Shown here: positions 33,617 to 38,598 of the stretch, piece by piece
How the letters are laid out: each line of letters opens with the position of its first letter
Position numbering within the stretch: position 1 is the first letter of the stretch
Source of the DNA: Chloroflexi bacterium OHK40
Lineage (GTDB): Bacteria > Chloroflexota > Chloroflexia > Chloroflexales > Chloroflexaceae
Length of the DNA stretch: 38,598 nucleotides
Direction of reading: 5' to 3'
Assembly (NCBI GenBank): GCA_004367505.1
Contig: SFCB01000244.1
Coordinates: 1-38,598, forward strand
Made by a program: the position numbers and the translations under genes
The notes under the pieces: generated by a model
Databases searched by the model: none
Told to the model about the DNA's origin: nothing
The model's input: only the letters and a program-made list of their open reading frames with translations

Positions 33617-36091
33617 ATGATCAACTTGTTCATCACGGAAGAGCTGGCCCGCCAACGCCGGCACGAGCTGTCTGAAGTGCTCCGCCGCGAGCAGACCGCG
33701 CACACGCTCGAAGCACAGCGACGTGGACGAAGCTCTCTTCGCCATATGCGGCTGCGTGGCTGGGTGCGATGGAGTCTGATGTTGCTACTGATCCTGCTGA
33801 CGATCATGGCTATGGTGCCGTCAGCCTGGGCGCATCAGACCGAGCTGGTCACGCTCATGGGCGGGGGCCGGAACGATGCCGGCAACGGGGTGGTCGTGGA
33901 CACTGCCGGGAACCGCTATCTCACCGGCACGTTTCAGGACACGGCAACGTTTGGCACCAGACGGATTACCAGCCGGGGCGCCGACGACGCATTTGTGGCA
34001 AAGGTCGATGCCACCGGAAACCTGGCCTGGGCGCAGCCGATCGGCGGACAGCTCGTTGACATTGGTCGGAGCGTGGCCCTTGGGCCAGAGAACAGTCTGT
34101 TCGTGACCGGCCAGTTCGGCGCCAACGCGAGCTTCGGCCCTGGAGTGGGGCTGAACAGCGCAGGCCAGGGGGACGCGTTTCTGGCCCGTTATACGCGCGA
34201 CGGCGCTATTCAGTGGGCCGTTCGCATTGGCGGTGTCACTGGCGATGCCGGATTCGCCGTGGCTCCCATTGGCTCTGGTCTGGTCATGGTGGGCTTCTTC
34301 TCCGGCACAGCCACGCTCACCCAGGCCGACAGCAGTGTTGGCGCCACGCTCACTAGCGCTGGCGGCAACGACATCTTTGTAGCCCGCTACACCGCAGCGG
34401 GCCGCCTGGTCTGGGCGCAGCGGGCGGGCGGTAGCGGCAGCGACGTGGCGCGCAGCGTGGCCGTGGACGGGGCCGGAGAGCTGTATGTGACGGGCAGTTT
34501 CAGTGCCGTAGCGATGTTCGGGGTCCAGGGCGTCAGTCAGCAACTCACCAGCGTCGGGCTCGACGACCTGTTTGTCGCCCGCTATGGTCCGAATGGCGAG
34601 CTCCGCTGGGCGACGGCGGCCGGTGGGGGGAAAAGCGACCGCGGGCTGGGCATCGACCTCGACCAGGCAGGCAACAGCTACGTCACCGGCTTCTTTACCG
34701 ATGAGGCTCGCTTCGGCGAGCGCGAGTTGGTGGGGACGGGCTCTGAGATCCTGCTCACCAGGCTCGGCAGTGACGGCCGCTTCCTCCAGACGGCCAGCGC
34801 GGGCGGAGCCGGGATCGACGAGGGGCGTGGGATCGCCGTGGCATCAAACGGCACGATCGTCGTGACCGGCCGGTTTCAGGACAGCGCCCTGTTCGGCGAG
34901 GGCGCGAACCTGCGCGAGCTGCGCCAGCGCGATCGGGCTTCGATCACCAACATCGGCGCCTTCGTCGCGGCGTTCGACTCGAACTTCAAGCCGGTCTTTC
35001 TTGAAGGCGCCGGTCTTGAAGACGACGGCGGCGAGCAGAGTGGCAACGCCGTCACCACCGATAGCGCCAACCGGTTCCACATTACTGGCATCGTGCAAAG
35101 GCGGAGCAACTTCGGCATCGGGAGCGCCATTCATAGCGAGCCGACCGCAGGCGTCGGCGATATCTTTCTCGTGACCTACACCACGGGGACGCCACGCGAG
35201 GTGTTCTACGTCAGCTCCAGCAGCGGCGGGACGGTGGACGGCATTGGCTTCGCCGACGAGGACGTACTGGCCTACGACCCCGCCAACAACCGCTGGTCGG
35301 TGCTGATCGACGGCTCGGATCTCGGCCTGGCGGCAACCGACATCGATGGCTTCGAGTGGCGCCCCGATGGCACACTGCTATTCAGCTTCGACACACCGAT
35401 CCAGCTACCGGGCATCCCCTTCCCCGTGGACGACTCCGACATCGTGCGCTTCATCCCATCGCGCCTTGGGGCGACCACTGCGGGTCGCTTCGAGTTTTTC
35501 TTCGACGGCTCGGACGTGGGGCTAGACACCGACGGCGAAGATATCGACGCGATCGGCATACGTGCTGACGGCAAACTGGTGGTCAGTGTTGAGGGCACGG
35601 CGCGTGTGCCGGGCACCCGCGGAGAGTTTGTGGTACAGGAGGTAGATCTGTTGCTCTTTAGCGGCGATGGAATTGGCGAGACGACCCGCGGCAGCTGGAC
35701 CCGGCTGCTCGACGGGGCGCAGAGCCACCTGGGCGACCAGGCGGGCGAGGGGCTCAAGGCGCTCTGGTTTCTGCCTGACGACGCCTTCGTGATTGGATCG
35801 GGTGGCGTGATGGCTCCACTTGCGGCTGGCCGCCCAGCGGGTGACGGCGCGGAGACCTGGCGCTGCGCGCCCTTCAATGGCGACGCCGGTCTCGTGCGTG
35901 GCTTCGGTCCCTTCTTCGAGGGCGCTGCAACCGGCATGCGGGGTGAGAGCATCGACGGCTTCGGCATCGGCGAGTCGGGCGTGCTCGGAGATATCGGCGA
36001 CGGGGACGACACCGAGCCTGGCCCCAATGAGGACCCGGCTGAACTGCCGGGCGAGCTGGAGCGCGTGTTCCTGCCTCTGCTCCAACGGTAA
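33617..36091 (+). CDS. Secreted SBBP-repeat beta-propeller protein
   Basis: An 824-residue exported protein. A long charged N-terminus (about 45 residues, beginning MINLFITEELARQRRHELSE) precedes a membrane/signal segment (about 55-71, SLMLLLILLTIMAMVPSAWA) with a possible cleavage after SAWA. Residues about 75-530 hold SBBP-type propeller repeats, each with GGxxxDxGxxVAVD-GN-YVTG-F-like text: VTGQFGANASFG, VARYTAAGRLVWAQRAGG, YVTGSFSAVAMFG. The last 290 residues form a different module with DGSDLG and DGSDVG repeats and GLKALWFLPDDAFV. The function is unknown; such proteins are usually extracellular or surface-attached. ATG 33617 follows AAAGGGG. The end carries Pro-Gly-Glu-rich spacer and LPLLQR, a short sorting-like tail common in this group. 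Confidence 0.88.
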   Translation: MINLFITEELARQRRHELSEVLRREQTAHTLEAQRRGRSSLRHMRLRGWVRWSLMLLLILLTIMAMVPSAWAHQTELVTLMGGGRNDAGNGVVVDTAGNRYLTGTFQDTATFGTRRITSRGADDAFVAKVDATGNLAWAQPIGGQLVDIGRSVALGPENSLFVTGQFGANASFGPGVGLNSAGQGDAFLARYTRDGAIQWAVRIGGVTGDAGFAVAPIGSGLVMVGFFSGTATLTQADSSVGATLTSAGGNDIFVARYTAAGRLVWAQRAGGSGSDVARSVAVDGAGELYVTGSFSAVAMFGVQGVSQQLTSVGLDDLFVARYGPNGELRWATAAGGGKSDRGLGIDLDQAGNSYVTGFFTDEARFGERELVGTGSEILLTRLGSDGRFLQTASAGGAGIDEGRGIAVASNGTIVVTGRFQDSALFGEGANLRELRQRDRASITNIGAFVAAFDSNFKPVFLEGAGLEDDGGEQSGNAVTTDSANRFHITGIVQRRSNFGIGSAIHSEPTAGVGDIFLVTYTTGTPREVFYVSSSSGGTVDGIGFADEDVLAYDPANNRWSVLIDGSDLGLAATDIDGFEWRPDGTLLFSFDTPIQLPGIPFPVDDSDIVRFIPSRLGATTAGRFEFFFDGSDVGLDTDGEDIDAIGIRADGKLVVSVEGTARVPGTRGEFVVQEVDLLLFSGDGIGETTRGSWTRLLDGAQSHLGDQAGEGLKALWFLPDDAFVIGSGGVMAPLAAGRPAGDGAETWRCAPFNGDAGLVRGFGPFFEGAATGMRGESIDGFGIGESGVLGDIGDGDDTEPGPNEDPAELPGELERVFLPLLQR

Positions 36092-36123
36092 CCACAATGT
36101 ACACGCGTCGGATCAGGCATCCC

Positions 36124-36162
36124 CGAGCGGTGTGAACGCGGATCATGGCTCCACACCGCTCG
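36124..36162 (+). terminator. Hairpin after the SBBP gene
   Basis: CGAGCGGTGTG pairs with CACACCGCTCG over 11 bp with a 17-nt loop, 32 nt after the stop codon. No T-tract follows. The 36092-36431 gap otherwise contains the CRISPR-like repeat pair and no gene. Confidence 0.5.
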
Positions 36163-36236
36163 TGCGGAGTAGCCGGCTGGCCCTCCGTACGGGTAGTCCT
36201 TTGACGATACCCTAGGTGGAGGCGCTGCTTGTGCCC

Positions 36237-36347
36237 CTGATAAGGAGTTTCAAGCCACCACCATCGCTGTCATACCAGCGGTCCAGTCTGCACGATGCCG
36301 CCCGGCCCGCTGATAAGGAGTTTCAAGCCACCACCATCGCTGTCATA
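36237..36347. CRISPR. Two-copy CRISPR-like direct repeat (38 bp) with one 35-bp spacer
   Basis: A 38-bp sequence starting CTGATAAGGAG and ending CGCTGTCATA is present without mismatch at 36237-36274 and 36310-36347. The 35 bp between (36275-36309) are unique. Repeat and spacer lengths match a minimal CRISPR unit. The flanking bases diverge at once on both sides. No cas gene is in the window, and the repeat has little internal palindrome, so an orphan or decayed array, or another kind of dispersed repeat, is possible. On the minus strand both repeats are open and would encode YDSDGGGLKLLI, giving a spurious small open frame. Confidence 0.45.
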
Positions 36348-36431
36348 GCTCTGGCATGACTGCCAGTACCTGATCAGTGTGGTGACCAGCGAATGATCGC
36401 GCGAATGGTTCGAGAATGACGATGCCCTAGA

Positions 36432-37266
36432 GTGTCTCTGTGCCCGATGCGCAAGCGGGCTGCTTGGCGTCAGCATCCATTTGGGCGCATTGCGGAACCA
36501 GCCCTTGGGGCAGCGTTGTTAGCTCTGGGTGGTGCAACGTTGAACTTCACGGTAGCTGGGCTACTCTTGCTCGGCGCGGCAGGCGTGTTGATGCCCCTTG
36601 CACGCCGCCGCCGGATACCAGCGCCTGAGGCGCCACAGAGTGAGGGCGTCCTGGCGAGTCTCCGAGCCGGCTTCGACACGGTGCGCATAACGCCCTGGCT
36701 CTGGCGCCCCATCCTCGTCTTTGGGGTGAGCAATATCACCCTTGGATGCTCCTATGGCGTCGCACTCCCGCTGGTGACACGCAACTACCATCAGGAGGAG
36801 GCCGCCGATCTGGGCTTGCTCTACAGTTGTTTCGTCGCCGGCTACCTGGGGGCAGCCTATGGAAGACGCGCGCGAGCCGGATTCTGAACCACAACCGGTT
36901 TATTGCCGGCGGATTAGCCATCGCGGGCGTCACTCTTGATTGCTGAGCTTGCCGCTCCCACTGTTGGTGCTGGCCCTCGCTGCGCTGGCGAATGGGGCGG
37001 CGCTGGAAGTCGCCAGCCAGGCCTGGACTTACGCGCTCCAGCAGTACGTGCTCCGCGAGCAGTTAGGCCGTGTGACCAGTATTGATGCTTTCGGCTCATA
37101 TGCGTTGATCCTGGCCGGCTACGCGCTCGCAGCATGGGCAACTGATCGACTTGGTACACCAGCGATCCTCGCGCTGGGTGGCGGTATAACCCTGCTGGTT
37201 GCCCTCACGATGCTGATCGGCCAGGCTACAATACGTACAGCTGATCCACAGAGAAAGGAAGTGTGA
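36432..37266 (+). pseudogene. MFS transporter, N-terminally truncated and frameshifted
   Basis: The first open part (to 36887) contains EPALGAALLALGGATLNFTV, an LLLLGAAGVLMPLARRRR loop, and the middle helices to LLYSCFVAGYLGAAYG; then the frame fails. The next frame continues the protein with IAGGLAIAGVTLDC (near 36900-36943), and a third frame resumes at LSLPLPLLVLALAALANGAA (36940 on) and runs to the end through RVTSIDAFGSYALILAGYAL. Two frameshifts are therefore needed to read one major-facilitator protein, and its first half is missing. Such proteins export drugs or siderophores. The 3' end overlaps the next gene (GTGTGATG), so the remnant once led a coupled operon. Confidence 0.72.
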
Positions 37267-37607
37267 TGCGTACGCGCGTTGGACGGTTATTCGAAACCTT
37301 TGTCGCCGCCTGCTCCGATGAAGTGGCCAAGGAACTGGCGGCGTACGATCATCACTATGTCTGGGCGGAAGGTCGAGCAGGAGTGATTCTCACATACCAC
37401 TGGCTTACGGACGAGGCCCCGACGACGCCACGGCTTCTGAAGATAGTTTTCGGGGGGCCGGCCTTGCAGCATCCGCCGGCGCCGCCCCATATCCAGGCGC
37501 TCGTCACCCAACTTCAGTTCGCTCCTGAGGAGCGCAACGACGACGGAAGCTCGCCGCAGCTCGCGCCAAGGCAGCGGAAGAAGCAAGGAGGCTCAGGTGA
37601 GCAGTGA
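37266..37607 (+). CDS. Small protein of unknown function
   Basis: A 113-residue soluble protein that I do not recognise. It has no membrane helix and no known catalytic motif. The first ~65 residues look folded (VGRLFETFVAACSDEVAKEL, then HHYVWAEGRAGVILTYHW), and the tail is Lys/Arg/Gln-rich. Its ATG overlaps the stop of the broken MFS gene in TGATG, with GGAAG about 5 nt upstream; a GTG one codon earlier is also possible. Its own stop lies inside the next gene, so the two small genes are translationally coupled. The role is probably accessory to the former transporter, by position only. Confidence 0.6.
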   Translation: MRTRVGRLFETFVAACSDEVAKELAAYDHHYVWAEGRAGVILTYHWLTDEAPTTPRLLKIVFGGPALQHPPAPPHIQALVTQLQFAPEERNDDGSSPQLAPRQRKKQGGSGEQ

Positions 37608-37833
37608 CCGCGTAACAACAACGCGGCGCGTCGATGAACTAGAGCGTTGGGAATACCGTGTAGCACTCATTGGTGTCGGTGGATTCCTCGGACCGGCCCT
37701 CGATGGCGACGCGTTAACCACCTACCTGAATGAGGCTGGTGACGACGGGTGGGAGTTCGTGAGCCTGGTTGACCTGAACCTCACGCAGGGGCGCACAGCA
37801 GGGCTCTTAGTGATCTTAAAGCGCCGCAAGTAG
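37597..37833 (+). CDS. DUF4177-like small protein
   Basis: A 78-residue protein. The pattern WEYRVALIGVGG, then LTTYLNEAGDDGWEFVSLVD and GLLVILKRRK matches the DUF4177 family, which has a conserved W-x-Y near the start and LN-G-DGWE-VS followed by a closing Lys/Arg strand. The function of the family is unknown. GTG 37597 is chosen because AAGGAGG lies 5 nt upstream; the gene overlaps the previous one by 11 nt. The 147 nt that separate it from the convergent EamA gene hold no recognisable feature. Confidence 0.72.
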   Translation: MSSDRVTTTRRVDELERWEYRVALIGVGGFLGPALDGDALTTYLNEAGDDGWEFVSLVDLNLTQGRTAGLLVILKRRK

Positions 37834-37980
37834 CGATGGCAGCAGTGGATCAGCTCCCCTGGCAAGATGTGAGTTGGGAAGTGCTGCACCGTGGAAGATT
37901 TTTGTCCCACCGCATGAAGCAAAGCTCGACATCAGCTTCACCTCACAGCCCCTGCCCTTCAGCTGGGGTGATCTGAAGCG

Positions 37981-38598
37981 CTACGCGGCTCCCTCGGTGG
38001 GTTTCCCTCGCGGCTCGGCGATCGGCCTCCAGGCCAGCAGGCCGAGTGCGAGCAGGAGGAGGGCCGCACCGACGAGGCTGAGCGGGGCGAGCCGCTCGCC
38101 GAGGAGCGCCCAGGCGAGCAGCGCGCCGGTCAGCGGCTCAAGCAGCGTGATCAGGGTGGCGACCGTCGCCGTCGTGCGACGCATGCCGCTCAGAAAGAGC
38201 AGGTAGGCGAGTGCCGTAGGCACCAGGCCCATGTAGAGCAGCAGCCCCCAGCTCAGCGGCGTGTAGCTCGTTACCAGGCCCGCCGGCAGCCTCCCCGCCA
38301 GCAGCAGCACCGCCCCGGCACTGAAGGCCACCGCATTCGCCTCCAGCGGTCGCGCCTGTGGGCTCAGCAGCCGCCCGCAGACGGTGATTGCGGCGTAGCC
38401 CAGAGCTGAGGCCAGGGCGAACAGCACGCCGACAACAAGCCGGCCGCCTTCCGCACCGTCTGGACGCACGCCCACCAGCAGAGCGGTACCCAGCAGGGTG
38501 CCCGCAAGGGCCAGCGCCACCACGCCGGTCAGGCGCTCGCCAAGGAGCAGGCCGCCGAGCAGCGCGGCGATCACCGGGGCGGTGCACAGCGTGACGAG
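37981..38598 (-). CDS. EamA/DMT-family transporter, partial
   Basis: The frame is open to the window edge, so the N-terminus is missing; about 205 codons are seen. The end of the first EamA repeat (APVIAALLGGLLLGERLTG) and the whole second repeat are present, including SALGYAAITVCGRLLS and LEPLTGALLAWALLGERLA, the duplicated signature of ten-helix DMT exporters. Each half ends in the typical P-AALLG..LLGERL motif. The family exports amino acids, metabolites or drugs; the substrate is not deducible. It converges on the DUF4177-like gene. Confidence 0.9.
   Translation of the reverse strand, partial: LVTLCTAPVIAALLGGLLLGERLTGVVALALAGTLLGTALLVGVRPDGAEGGRLVVGVLFALASALGYAAITVCGRLLSPQARPLEANAVAFSAGAVLLLAGRLPAGLVTSYTPLSWGLLLYMGLVPTALAYLLFLSGMRRTTATVATLITLLEPLTGALLAWALLGERLAPLSLVGAALLLLALGLLAWRPIAEPRGKPTEGAA

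Noticed and set aside
36270-36476. Minus-strand small open frame of 68 aa containing YDSDGGGLKLLI
   Set aside because: The peptide is only the translation of one copy of the 38-bp direct repeat and flanking DNA.
22400-38598. A second attachment site (copy of the tRNA-Gly 3' end) marking the far edge of an island
   Set aside because: I did not find one by reading; the far edge may lie outside the window or be lost.

Overview
The window is high-GC bacterial chromosome. The best guess for the source is the Chloroflexota, probably class Chloroflexia. The basis is indirect: a System I cytochrome c maturation cluster built from J-like-domain membrane proteins, intergenic (C/G)-rich heptamer-like repeats, and several BTAD/TPR regulators. 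This placement is inference; no marker gene in the window proves it.

Positions 1-5150: on the minus strand, an ABC-2 permease, an ECF sigma factor and a DUF5667-like membrane protein (cut by the left edge) lie head to tail. On the plus strand are a GT4 glycosyltransferase and an ABC ATPase of the family that normally partners such a permease. Positions 5151-11270: a near-consensus promoter and a long structured leader precede prkA, a DUF444/YeaH VWA protein and a SpoVR-family protein, followed by prmC. Positions 11392-13250: a small membrane-anchored coiled-coil protein and an alpha/beta hydrolase.

Positions 13446-22286 form the most coherent system: ccmA, ccmB, ccmC, ccmD, ccmE and ccmF, then two membrane proteins that both start with an HPD-less J-like domain. 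One carries extracytoplasmic TPRs (in the CcmI/NrfG position) and the other an extracytoplasmic thioredoxin (in the CcmG position). An OmpR-type response regulator follows. CcmE carries the CxxxY haem motif, and CcmC has an extra extracytoplasmic segment of about 100 residues. CcmH was not found in the window. Several promoters share an extended -10 TGnTACAAT, and the ccmC promoter has a perfect palindrome filling its 17-bp spacer.

Positions 22283-38598: a tRNA-Gly(CCC) gene with its own promoter and terminator is followed by a 5'-truncated tyrosine recombinase. Beyond it lies an accessory, partly decayed region: two GNAT acetyltransferases, a DJ-1/PfpI protein, a broken winged-helix gene abutting a broken hydrolase, an FAD-linked oxidase, a large BTAD/NB-ARC/TPR regulator and its truncated tandem copy, an SBBP beta-propeller protein, a two-copy CRISPR-like repeat, a frameshifted MFS gene coupled to two small genes, and an EamA transporter cut by the right edge. 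The number of truncation junctions marks this half as a site of repeated insertion and deletion, while the left half is intact.
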